Positions 36,419-44,325 of a stretch of DNA of 64,000 bases are shown here, one piece after another. Positions within the stretch are counted from its first letter, which is position 1. Each line of letters opens with the position of its first letter. The notes below the pieces were generated by a model, which was not told where the DNA came from, searched no databases, and worked only from the letters and a program-made list of their open reading frames with translations. The translations under genes were made by a program, and so were the position numbers. The DNA is from Rhizobium sp. PDO1-076 (GTDB lineage: Bacteria > Pseudomonadota > Alphaproteobacteria > Rhizobiales > Rhizobiaceae): assembly GCF_000247475.1 (NCBI RefSeq), contig NZ_AHZC01000044.1, forward strand, positions 1 through 64,000. Reading direction: 5' to 3'.

Positions 36419-36937
36419 ATGAAGAGAATGCTCGTCCTCGCCATGGCGCTTGCCATCGCGCCCTTGCTCGCCCCGATGTTCGGCCCGATCCGCGCCGAAG
36501 CCGCCACGCTTGAATTTCCGAGCGATGCGCCGATCGCCTCGGTCACCATTCCCGATGCCTGGGAGCCGAAGGAAACCATTTCCGGCATCGAGGCGACCTC
36601 GCCCGATGCGGCGATCTATTTCTCCATCGATGTCGCCTCCGATGAAACGATGGACAAGGTGATCGACGATGCGATCAAGTTCCTGACCGACAATGGCGTG
36701 ACGATCGACGAGACGACCAAGAGCGATTCCGGCGATGTCGAGATCAACGGCATGACGTTTGGCAGCATCGAGTTCGACGGCGAGGATGCCGATGGCCCGG
36801 TCGAGGTTTCGCTCGGTTTTGCCTCGCCGTCGGAAGGCAAGATGCTGGTCGTCACCTATTGGGGCACCAAGGAAACGCAGGGCGCCCACAGCAAGGACCT
36901 CGTTGCCATCCTGAAGTCGCTGAAGCCCGCCAAGTAA
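36419..36937 (+). CDS. Exported protein of unknown function
   Basis: 172 residues. Signal peptide (residues 1-28, ending RAEA-AT). The mature part is acidic, with alternating strands (LEFPSDAPIASVTIPDAWEP, INGMTFGSIEFDGEDADGPVEV, LVVTYWGT) and ends with a helix KDLVAILKSLKPAK, the look of a small periplasmic beta-sandwich. No metal or catalytic motif. Stands alone. Confidence 0.7.
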   Translation: MKRMLVLAMALAIAPLLAPMFGPIRAEAATLEFPSDAPIASVTIPDAWEPKETISGIEATSPDAAIYFSIDVASDETMDKVIDDAIKFLTDNGVTIDETTKSDSGDVEINGMTFGSIEFDGEDADGPVEVSLGFASPSEGKMLVVTYWGTKETQGAHSKDLVAILKSLKPAK

Positions 36938-37115
36938 GGCGGCCAGTTAAGCCGGCCACCACTGAACGCGGTATCGGGGCGCGCTTGGCCGTTCCCCGAT
37001 ACCATCGCCTTCCGCCAGATCCCGTAACTTGAGCCCTCGCCAGAGCCGGTCTGCCGCGCTATGTCTTGCGCCGACCACGCGCAATCAGCGCAGCCACGCA
37101 TTGGGAGGAACCATC

Positions 37116-38021
37116 ATGGGCAAGCGGATCATCTTTACCGGCGGCAGCGGCAAGGCCGGGCGCCATGTCGTGCCCTATCTGACCGGCCGCGGCCATGCGG
37201 TCCTCAATCTCGACCTCACCCCCCTCGATTGCCCCGGCGTCAACACGCTGCTGACCGACCTCACCGACAGCGGCCAGGTGTTCAACGCGCTGTCCCAGCA
37301 TTTCGGTTTTGACGGTTTCGAAACGGGTAACGGCCCGGCCAAGGTCGATGCGGTGGTGCATTTCGCCGCCATCCCGCGCATCCTGATGAAGCCGGACAAC
37401 ACGACCTTTGCGGTCAACACGGTGTCGACCTACAATGTCATCGAGGCGGCGGTGAAGCTCGGCATCCGCAAGGTGATCATCGCCTCCAGCGAGACCACCT
37501 ACGGCGTCTGTTTCGCCGAAGGCGACAAGGATTACCACCAGTTCCCGCTGACCGAGGACTATGATGTCGACCCGATGGACAGCTACGGCCTGTCCAAGGT
37601 GGTCAACGAGAAGACGGCGCGCGCCTTTGCCATGCGCACCGGCGCCGATATCTATGCGCTGCGCATCGGCAATGTCATCTCGCCGGAGGATTATGCCAAT
37701 TTCCCCGGATTCCTCGCCGATCCGCCGAGCCGCAAGCGCAATGCCTGGAGTTACATCGACGCCCGTGACCTCGGCCAGATCGTCGATCTCTGCGTCGAAA
37801 AAGACGGCCTCGGCTTCCAGGTGTTCAACGCCGTCAACGACACGATCACCGCCAACGAGCCGACCCGCGATTTCCTCGCCAAGTGGGCGCCCAACACCCC
37901 GATCACCGGCGAGCTGGACGGCTATGCGGCGCCTTTGTCGAACGCCAAGATCCGCGACGTCCTCGGCTTTCGCGAACAGCACGACTGGCGCGACGAACTG
38001 CCGGACGGCTCGATCGACTGA
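37116..38021 (+). CDS. NAD(P)-dependent epimerase/dehydratase-type oxidoreductase (extended SDR)
   Basis: 301 residues from the ATG at 37116 (GGGAGGAACC upstream). The cofactor motif is FTGGSGKAGRHVVPYL (GxxGxxG type) at the N-terminus, followed by an acidic residue (NLDLTP) that suggests NAD. Active site: Ser in IIASSETTYGV and Tyr-x3-Lys in DSYGLSKVVNEKTA. Resembles rhizobial sugar-epimerase-like SDRs. Substrate unknown. Alone, with a hairpin-like stretch just after the stop. Confidence 0.88.
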   Translation: MGKRIIFTGGSGKAGRHVVPYLTGRGHAVLNLDLTPLDCPGVNTLLTDLTDSGQVFNALSQHFGFDGFETGNGPAKVDAVVHFAAIPRILMKPDNTTFAVNTVSTYNVIEAAVKLGIRKVIIASSETTYGVCFAEGDKDYHQFPLTEDYDVDPMDSYGLSKVVNEKTARAFAMRTGADIYALRIGNVISPEDYANFPGFLADPPSRKRNAWSYIDARDLGQIVDLCVEKDGLGFQVFNAVNDTITANEPTRDFLAKWAPNTPITGELDGYAAPLSNAKIRDVLGFREQHDWRDELPDGSID

Positions 38022-38089
38022 AACCGCAAACGACAAATCAGGGCTGCGCCTTGCGGCCCAGTCCTGATCACTCGTTTGCGTGGCTGCCG

Positions 38090-38566
38090 TTACTGGCAAG
38101 CGGTCAGGCCACCGGGATTGACGATTGCCGCGATGCCGACATGCGTAATCGTCAGGTCGTTGCGGGCCTGGAAGCAATAGACGTCATTCGCGTCGGGTGC
38201 CGCAATGACGCAGGAATTGGAGCCTGCCGGCACGACGTAATTGTTCAATCCGTTGATCGAAAACACCGTCGCGTCGCCGGCCGGATGCGGAACCGGATGT
38301 TTCGACAACACGATCGCATTCTGCGGCAGAGCGACCGCCAGCGCGGTAAACGCCGTGCAGGCGGGTGAAAACGCCATCTGCGCCGTGGCCGAGGTCGTGC
38401 ATGCCGCAAGGGCAGCGGAGACGATGGCAACGGCGAGCCTTGCCCTGGATGCCGGCAGGTGGCGCCGATGGTTTGCGCCCGGCAGCATTTCCGTGCGCGT
38501 GGGCTGTGCCGGGATAGGCCTCGTCTGGATAGGCGAGGTCTGCGGGGTCATTGTCTGAATGGTCAT
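38090..38566 (-). CDS. Possibly exported protein linked to the two-paralogue cluster
   Basis: 158 residues from the ATG at 38566 (AAAGGAAC upstream). Thr/Gln/Pro-rich N-terminus, then a hydrophobic stretch (RLAVAIVSAALAACTTSATA) that looks like an internal signal or lipoprotein-like segment (LAAC). The mature part carries four Cys residues (SPACTAF, SNSCVIAA, DVYCFQA, LTACQ), possibly two disulfides. No family recognised. It is the last gene of a same-strand group with 38654-39382 and 39636-40319. Confidence 0.6.
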   Translation of the reverse strand: MTIQTMTPQTSPIQTRPIPAQPTRTEMLPGANHRRHLPASRARLAVAIVSAALAACTTSATAQMAFSPACTAFTALAVALPQNAIVLSKHPVPHPAGDATVFSINGLNNYVVPAGSNSCVIAAPDANDVYCFQARNDLTITHVGIAAIVNPGGLTACQ

Positions 38567-38653
38567 GGCTATGTTCCTTTGATTGGTTTCTTCCATCGGG
38601 GTGAAATTTCAAGGCATTGAAGTCACGTCGAAAAATCCGGATTCTGCCTGGTT

Positions 38654-39382
38654 CTACGGCCCTCCTTTGGTTGAGAATGTGCCATTGGCATTGTAGGTCG
38701 CGGTGACGCTGCCAAAGCCGGTGGTGAAGTCGCAGCGCGCCGACAGGCTCTCGTCATAGGCAAGGACGTTTCCCGTCGGCTGGTAGCCGGTCTTGACGAA
38801 ATAGACCGGCTGCGGCGCGCAAGCCGTCGTCATGTTGGGCGGCGGTGCGAGGAAGCTCGACAGGATGATGTGGCCGTCGCCGGTAAACACGGCCGCGCCG
38901 CAATAGAGTTCGGGAACCGGCACCGGCGTATAGGGCGGCACGTCGATGCCGAAACTGCCGTCTGCAAGGCCCGCCTGATAGGCCGGCGGCGACAGCCCGA
39001 GTGGGTCGAGCGACAGCGTGGTGCAATTGGCCGGACTTGCACCAGGATTGCCGCCAGACAATGCGATCGGCTGGGCCGCCGCTGTGCTCGACACCAGAAA
39101 CCGTGTGGCAGCGCCGATCGCATCGGCAACAATCAGCGCATTGCTCGGCAGCGGCTTCGGCGCCATCGTGGTCAGCGCTCCGGCATAGACCTGGCGCTCG
39201 AACACGAAGCTGATCTGCGCGCCGCTTTGGACCGAATTGCCCAGGCTCTGGCAGCCGAGACTGCTGGCGAAGATAGAGCCGCTGGCGATCGGCGGCTGGA
39301 ACGACGCCTGCTTTTGAAAGACGTGGAAATAAAGCACCGTCTGCGACAGGTTGCGCACGATGATCTCGTAGCTACTGGCCAT
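38654..39382 (-). CDS. Protein of unknown function, paralogue of the gene at 39636
   Basis: 242 residues from the ATG at 39382 (GGGGAG upstream). No signal peptide. Short beta-rich blocks: IIVRNLSQTVLYFHVFQKQ, SLGNSVQSGAQISFVFERQVYAG, and the C-terminal CDFTTGFGSVTATYNANGTF. Each block aligns with the neighbour at 39636-40319 (NVKNLEPQTQNFYFFQQP, SLANFGDSGAILTFQVNLQFYAG, CDFTGGYATANVTLKADGKW), so the two arose by duplication. Four Cys residues. Family and role not recognised. Confidence 0.7.
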   Translation of the reverse strand: MASSYEIIVRNLSQTVLYFHVFQKQASFQPPIASGSIFASSLGCQSLGNSVQSGAQISFVFERQVYAGALTTMAPKPLPSNALIVADAIGAATRFLVSSTAAAQPIALSGGNPGASPANCTTLSLDPLGLSPPAYQAGLADGSFGIDVPPYTPVPVPELYCGAAVFTGDGHIILSSFLAPPPNMTTACAPQPVYFVKTGYQPTGNVLAYDESLSARCDFTTGFGSVTATYNANGTFSTKGGP

Positions 39383-39635
39383 GGTCTGCAAGGCTCCCCT
39401 GTCGTGTGATGCCTGTCGTGTGATGCCGTGTCCGGATGCTGTGAAGGTGTCAGATCCGGGATGGCCGAGGCCGAGTGCCCGGGGCCGTGTGACCGGGGCT
39501 GGCAGATGCGGATGAAGGGGGAGGCGGCTCTCCGGCCTCCATCCACATCGCCGGCCAGCTGCCAGCGCCAGCATCGGGGCCGGCGCCAGCATCGCGGCCA
39601 GCGCCAGGGCCGACATTGCGGCCGGTTGGTGCTGC

Positions 39636-40319
39636 CTATTGCAGCTTGACGTCCCACTTGCCGTCGGCCTTGAGCGTGACATTGGCGGTGGCATAGCCGC
39701 CGGTGAAGTCGCACAGCGCGGCATTGACGCTCGACTGGGTGAAGTTCATCACATTGCCGGGCGTATAGGTGCCGGTCTGCACGTAATATTGCAGGATCGG
39801 CTGGCAATCGGTGTTGTCGGCCGGATTGGCCTGGACGAAGTTCGACAGCACGATCCCGCCATTGACCGACACCGCCGAGCCGACATTGTAATAGGGCGGC
39901 GAGGTGAAGCTGGGCGTGGTGATGCGGAATGCGCCTTCCTGCACACCGGAAAGATTGACCGGCGGCGACAGGCCGAGCGTGGTGTTCGGCCCGACGACGG
40001 TCGCCGTCGTCGCGTCGTTCGGCTTGGCCGAAGAGCCAGCTACCGGCGCAAGGTCGATCGCCCGGCTGGCGGAGGAGAAGCCCGACGACGAGCCAACCTG
40101 CGGCGGCTGGTTCGACTGCTGGATGCCGGCATAAAATTGCAGGTTGACCTGGAAGGTCAAGATCGCGCCGCTATCGCCGAAATTGGCCAGCGACTGGGAA
40201 AACAGGCTGTTGGAATAGACCTTCCCACCGCCGGTATAGATCGCCGGTTGCTGGAAAAAGTAGAAATTCTGCGTCTGCGGCTCCAAATTCTTCACGTTGA
40301 TCGTCAGCATGGTCGACAT
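39636..40319 (-). CDS. Protein of unknown function, paralogue of the gene at 38654
   Basis: 227 residues from the ATG at 40319 (AAGGGGTG upstream). No signal peptide or membrane segment, Asn/Gln/Ser/Thr-rich, predicted beta strands throughout. Shares ordered blocks with 38654-39382, so this is a tandem duplicate. Upstream lie nested inverted repeats (40429-40486) and then an XRE regulator on the same strand. It may be a structural or secreted (non-classical) protein; that is only a guess from composition. Confidence 0.7.
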   Translation of the reverse strand: MSTMLTINVKNLEPQTQNFYFFQQPAIYTGGGKVYSNSLFSQSLANFGDSGAILTFQVNLQFYAGIQQSNQPPQVGSSSGFSSASRAIDLAPVAGSSAKPNDATTATVVGPNTTLGLSPPVNLSGVQEGAFRITTPSFTSPPYYNVGSAVSVNGGIVLSNFVQANPADNTDCQPILQYYVQTGTYTPGNVMNFTQSSVNAALCDFTGGYATANVTLKADGKWDVKLQ

Positions 40320-40428
40320 GGTCTCACCCCTTGGGTTGCGGTGTTGTAGCGTTGAAGACAGAGGGGTCCAGCACCCGATCAGCCCTTGGTGGAATGGATG
40401 TCGATGGCGTGTGGCTGTTGTGCTGAAC

Positions 40429-40486
40429 CCTGCACACAGTCTGGTTGAGTTGGAAAATTAATCAACCGATAGCTGTTGAGTGCAGG
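40429..40486 (-). promoter_or_regulatory. Nested inverted repeats upstream of the paralogue gene
   Basis: Outer arms CCTGCAC (40429-40435) and GTGCAGG (40480-40486); inner arms GGTTGA (40443-40448) and TCAACC (40462-40467) around an AT-rich core. The layout suggests a control site for the cluster, perhaps bound by the adjacent XRE protein. Confidence 0.45.
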
Positions 40487-40510
40487 TTGAGATTGCGGCG
40501 GAAATTGCGC

Positions 40511-40861
40511 TCAGCGCAAAGGCCCGGCCGGCGGGATCGCCTCGAGCAGTTCGACCAGCAGCCGGCGAATCCGCGCCGGCCGCGCCCGCAGTCCGACGAT
40601 CCAGCCGATCTCCGCCGGTGATACCGAATTGTCCCGGTGCCAGTCGATCGTGCCGCGCCCGAGCAGCAGCCAGTCGAGCGAGACATCGAGCAGCTCGGCC
40701 AGCGCGCAGGCGCTTTCCAGCGACAGATGGCCGCCATTCTGCCAGCGTGACACCGCCGCTGCCGAGACGTCGAGCTCGGCCGCCAGCGCCAGCGTCTTGT
40801 GAATATGCCGCTGCAAGATCGCGTCGCGCACGCGCCTGCCGCGCGCCGGGTCATGGGACAT
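40511..40861 (-). CDS. XRE-family helix-turn-helix regulator
   Basis: 116 residues from the ATG at 40861. The helix-turn-helix is KTLALAAELDVSAAAVSRWQNGGHLSLESACALAELLDVSLDWLLLGRG (about residues 22-70, a span), the Cro/CI-type arrangement ending with the usual DWLLxG. The C-terminal ~45 residues are helical and Arg-rich. It precedes the paralogue cluster on the same strand and probably regulates it and itself. Confidence 0.85.
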   Translation of the reverse strand: MSHDPARGRRVRDAILQRHIHKTLALAAELDVSAAAVSRWQNGGHLSLESACALAELLDVSLDWLLLGRGTIDWHRDNSVSPAEIGWIVGLRARPARIRRLLVELLEAIPPAGPLR

Positions 40862-41383
40862 TGCGGTTTCTCCCGAGGATTGCTCCCCTGAAGGATAAGC
40901 AACTAATGGATGTTATCAATTCCAAGTACATCATCTTAAAGTTGTACTTGATTGCGGCCGGATGCCGACCTGCTCGAAAACCCCGAATCCCCCGCCAACC
41001 GGCGATTGCCCCTAACCAGCCTCCCTGCGCCGGCATCCAGCCCTCCGTTCCCGGGCTGCACCCTCAGCCTCTGGAGATATCTGACCTGTGGTCACCCGTG
41101 CTCATGTCTTGAGAATCATCTCCGCCGCTGCCAGTGTTGCGCCCGACTGCAGCGCCTGTCGGCCCGAGCAGTGAGGCCGTAGCCATCCGGTGGTGGCGAC
41201 TGGCGGCTCACCCGACTACGGCCGACGAACCGCCCGATCGCCGGCACTGCCGGACAGCCATGACTGCCGGACCACCACGACTACAGGACCACCGGACTGC
41301 AGCGCTGCCCGGAACGCCCAGATTGCCCAGATTGCCCGGAATGCCAGACTGCCAGAATGCACAGAACGAAAGGCCCGACCGCC
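40862..41383. other. 522-base region with an operator-like repeat and low-complexity DNA
   Basis: Positions 40923-40930 (CAAGTACA) and 40943-40950 (TGTACTTG) form a perfect inverted repeat with a 12-base AT-rich spacer, 62 bases before the XRE start: a likely operator. From about 41210 to 41360 the DNA is built of degenerate short repeats (GCCGGA, CCACCG, GATTGCCC types) without a supported gene. Confidence 0.5.
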
Positions 41384-42160
41384 ATGCACTTCCTCCGCGC
41401 GACGCCAATCCTGGGCGCCCTGCTTGCCCAGGCGCTGGCGGCGCTTGTGGTCGCCGGCCTTCTCCAGGCGCTGATGCCGCAGCTGACCGGCCGGTTCGGC
41501 ATCGATAAGATCATCTGGGGCGCGCTGGTTGTGCAGGCGCTGCTGTCCGCCGGCCTGACCCGGGCGCTCGGCCTTGCCGTCTGGTGGCACTGGATCGCGC
41601 TCGCCTTTCCCTTCGCCGTGGCGCTGGCGCTCGCTGCCGGTTCCCTGCCGGCATGGCCCTTCGGCCTGGCTTTCCTGCTGCTCTACCTGTTCTTTTCCAA
41701 CACCGCGCGCGAGCGCGTGCCGCTTTATCTGACCAACCGCGCGACGATCGAGGCGCTGCGCCGGCTGATGGCCGAGCGCGGCGCGACCCGCTTCATCGAT
41801 CTCGGCTCGGGCCTTGGCGGCGTGGTGCGCGGCCTTGCCGGCAAGGGTCGCAACGCCGAAGGCTACGAGACCGCGCCAATGGCCTTTCTCATCTCCGCCA
41901 TCCTGTCGAAGCTGACCGGCCGCGGCACCATCCACCGCCGCGACATCTGGTCGGCCGATATTTCGAGTGCTGACATCGTATATGTCTTCCTCTCGCCCGA
42001 ACCGATGCCGGCGATCCATGACAAGGCGAGGCGCGAGATGAAGCCCGGCAGCCTGCTGGTCTCCAATAGCTTCGCCATCCCCGGCCTCGACGCCGACGAG
42101 ATCTGGGACCTGTCCGACCGCCGCAAGACAAGGCTGTATCTGTATGGGATGAAGGGGTGA
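41384..42160 (+). CDS. Membrane-anchored SAM-dependent methyltransferase
   Basis: 258 residues from the ATG at 41384 (AAAGG about ten bases ahead; an ATG at 41357 is the alternative). The first ~110 residues form three or four hydrophobic helices. The SAM-binding motif is RFIDLGSGLGGVVRGLAGKG (about residue 135), and a post-I acidic residue sits in AEGYETAP. The later part (VYVFLSPEPMPAIHDKARREMKPGSLLVSNSF) is a typical class I methyltransferase fold. Resembles small methyltransferases annotated in proteobacteria near lipid metabolism; the substrate is unknown and may be membrane-associated. Confidence 0.8.
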   Translation: MHFLRATPILGALLAQALAALVVAGLLQALMPQLTGRFGIDKIIWGALVVQALLSAGLTRALGLAVWWHWIALAFPFAVALALAAGSLPAWPFGLAFLLLYLFFSNTARERVPLYLTNRATIEALRRLMAERGATRFIDLGSGLGGVVRGLAGKGRNAEGYETAPMAFLISAILSKLTGRGTIHRRDIWSADISSADIVYVFLSPEPMPAIHDKARREMKPGSLLVSNSFAIPGLDADEIWDLSDRRKTRLYLYGMKG

Positions 42161-42227
42161 GCGGGGGAGTGGCGAGAAAAGGGCTGACATTGCCGCGCCT
42201 GGAAAGTGCAGCGGTCATCAAGTCCGG

Positions 42228-42509
42228 TCAGTAACTGGCCTTTCGCCATCCGGCCGTGCGCGCCTCGGTCTCGGTGCAGAACCAGCGCTCGCCGCGATGC
42301 GGTAAAACCCGGGATTCGGCGTACCAGTACTGGCCCGGCACATGATAGATGCGTTCGCCGCTGGCAACGCTGATATTGCCTTTGATCTTGCATGCCGGGT
42401 TGAGCGCGTTCGGCAGCGAGCCGGCCACCGGTCGCGGCAGATACTCATGCCCACCGGCGCCGAAGAAGGCAACGACTGTGCTGATCATGACAAGCGTTGG
42501 AAACTTCAT
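42228..42509 (-). CDS. Exported small protein with a sunset-type domain
   Basis: 93 residues from the ATG at 42509 (GGGGGTGG upstream). Signal peptide of about 20 residues. The mature part shows CKIKGNISVASGERIYHVPGQYWY and ends RWFCTETEARTAGWRKAS, the pattern (CxIKGNIS...IYHxPG...WFCxExEAxxAGWR) I know from the domain appended to some nucleases and to rhizobial ExoI-like proteins. Two Cys residues likely pair. Probably periplasmic; role unknown. Confidence 0.8.
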   Translation of the reverse strand: MKFPTLVMISTVVAFFGAGGHEYLPRPVAGSLPNALNPACKIKGNISVASGERIYHVPGQYWYAESRVLPHRGERWFCTETEARTAGWRKASY

Positions 42510-42952
42510 GTTCCACCCCCGAACCACAGGCCTGGGACTGTAACAAGCGGCGTCTTTCATTCCAGTAAAAGAAGTTACTAAAATACGATATGTCTGGCGC
42601 GTCGATCCTCGACGCCGTCGGCTGGTTCTGTCAGCGCGGGCGGCTTCCGGCCATGCCGCAGCCCCATGGCCGTGCCATACCCCCCTCGGTGCTGCCGGAC
42701 ATCTCCCCCTCAAGGGGGGGGGAGATCACCCGCCGCCGATTGCATACGCCACACTGGTGGATCCCAGGGCCACTTGGAGGGCCATATTGTGCAAAAGGAC
42801 AGCCTCGCGCTGATCTCCCCCGTGTGCGGGAGATGCCCGGCAGGGCAGAGGGGGTACGCCCGGCACCGATCACCAGGAGGAACGCAGGTGCCATCACGCC
42901 CGCCGGCCTTGCCGCCTGGCCGTTGGCTCAGGCAAAACCGTGATGCCGGCCT
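42510..42952. repeat. Intergenic region with paired palindromic repeats
   Basis: 443 bases without a gene. A unit of the ATCTCCCCC family lies at 42681-42728 and an oppositely oriented unit at 42810-42855; together they form the two ends of one long inverted structure related to 5771-5835. Confidence 0.65.
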
Positions 42953-44143
42953 TCACGCCACATCCTGCGCCACCTGTTGCCGTTCGTTGATCCGCCAGCC
43001 GTTGCGGCCATCGGCCTTTGCCGCATAGACGGCCTGGTCTGCGGCGTCGACGAGGGACTGGAAATCGTCGTCATTCAGGATAGTGCCGGTCGCGGCACCG
43101 ACGCTGACGGTGACATGCCGGTTGCGGTCGCGGGTGAACTCGTGGGCAATGCCGAGCTGGCGCACCGAGCGGCGCACGGCTTCGGCGAAATGCCCCGCCT
43201 TGTCGGCATCGGTGGCCGGCAGGATGGCGAGAAACTCCTCCCCGCCCTGGCGCGCCAGATGCGCGTCGAGCGGCAGGGCCCGGCGCATGGCGCGCGCCAC
43301 CCGTTTCAGACAGTCGTCGCCGGCACCATGGCCATAGCCGTCGTTGAACGCCTTGAAATGATCGACGTCGATGATCAGCACGACCGCGTTTTCCATCGCC
43401 TGAGGCATTTCCAGCCTAAGTCGCGAAAGCTCGCCATCGGTGCCGCGCCGGTTCGACAGCCGGGTCAGTGGATCGGTCACGGACAGCCGGGCCAGATCCT
43501 TGTTCTGCCGCGACAATTCCCGCTTCAGCACCTCGTTTTCCTGGCTCTGCAGGAAGTTGGCGATCGCCTCGCTTTCGAGCTGGTAGCTGACCAGAAGCGT
43601 CATGCCGACCGTCGGCAGATAGACCGCCAGATGCTGCAGCACGTAAAACCCGCTGCTGCCTTCGAGGAACCAGATGACGGAATAGTTGAGCACGAAGATC
43701 AGCAGGCTGGCGATCAGGCTGGGGCGAAACGGCGAGGCGGCGGCAATGGTCACGACCATCTGGAACGAAGCGGCGGCATAGAAATAGCTGAGCACCGCCG
43801 GGTTGCGGCTCGAGACCAGGATCAGACACCAGCAGACATTGCCGAGGATGGCGACACCAAGGGCGGCATGTTCCTTGTTAACGATCGGATGATCGCCGGA
43901 GACATAGCGCACCAGCACCAGCGCCACCGGCAGCACTACGCCGAAGCGCAGGCTGATCGCCAGCAGAGTCACATCGCCGAGCAGCAGGATGTCGAGCAGG
44001 ATGCAGGCGAGATAGAAGCCGCAGACGCCGATCACCGAGCTGAGCAGCAGCCGGGTCCGCGCCGATGTGCGCAGTGAAAGAAATGCGTTCTGCTGGTCCG
44101 CCGTCATGCGAAGTCGCGGGAACAAGGTCGACCATCTCGTCAT
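42953..44143 (-). CDS. Membrane diguanylate cyclase (GGDEF)
   Basis: 396 residues from the ATG at 44143 (upstream in-frame ATG at 44215 has no better ribosome site). Five or six helices (about residues 30-190), a short coiled coil, then a GGDEF domain: DPLTRLSNRRG, IIDVDHFKAFND, and the active loop RQGGEEFLAILP. The intact GGEEF and metal-binding Asp argue for active c-di-GMP synthesis. An inhibitory RxxD site five residues before GGEEF is not present in standard form (DAHLARQ). A second GGDEF protein with the same layout is at 54220. Confidence 0.9.
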   Translation of the reverse strand: MTRWSTLFPRLRMTADQQNAFLSLRTSARTRLLLSSVIGVCGFYLACILLDILLLGDVTLLAISLRFGVVLPVALVLVRYVSGDHPIVNKEHAALGVAILGNVCWCLILVSSRNPAVLSYFYAAASFQMVVTIAAASPFRPSLIASLLIFVLNYSVIWFLEGSSGFYVLQHLAVYLPTVGMTLLVSYQLESEAIANFLQSQENEVLKRELSRQNKDLARLSVTDPLTRLSNRRGTDGELSRLRLEMPQAMENAVVLIIDVDHFKAFNDGYGHGAGDDCLKRVARAMRRALPLDAHLARQGGEEFLAILPATDADKAGHFAEAVRRSVRQLGIAHEFTRDRNRHVTVSVGAATGTILNDDDFQSLVDAADQAVYAAKADGRNGWRINERQQVAQDVA

Positions 44144-44325
44144 GGATGTACAATCACCGAAAGAAAATGCGTTGATCAAATCTGGCAAAATTCTTAGCCC
44201 AGCCGATTTAAGCATGGGTGAAGGATGTGTGCCGATGCGGGAAACCCGCCACGATCGCTTCGACTATGATTAATGGCACCCTAAAAATGGGGTGGCGCAG
44301 CTTTAGGGGATGCGACCCTTCTGTG

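Noticed and set aside
38038-38067. Terminator between the SDR gene and the cluster at 38090
   Set aside because: Only the outer five base pairs are regular and no T-run follows on either strand.
41210-41360. Short-period repeats that might be a CRISPR or minisatellite
   Set aside because: Units are irregular in length and sequence and there are no uniform spacers.
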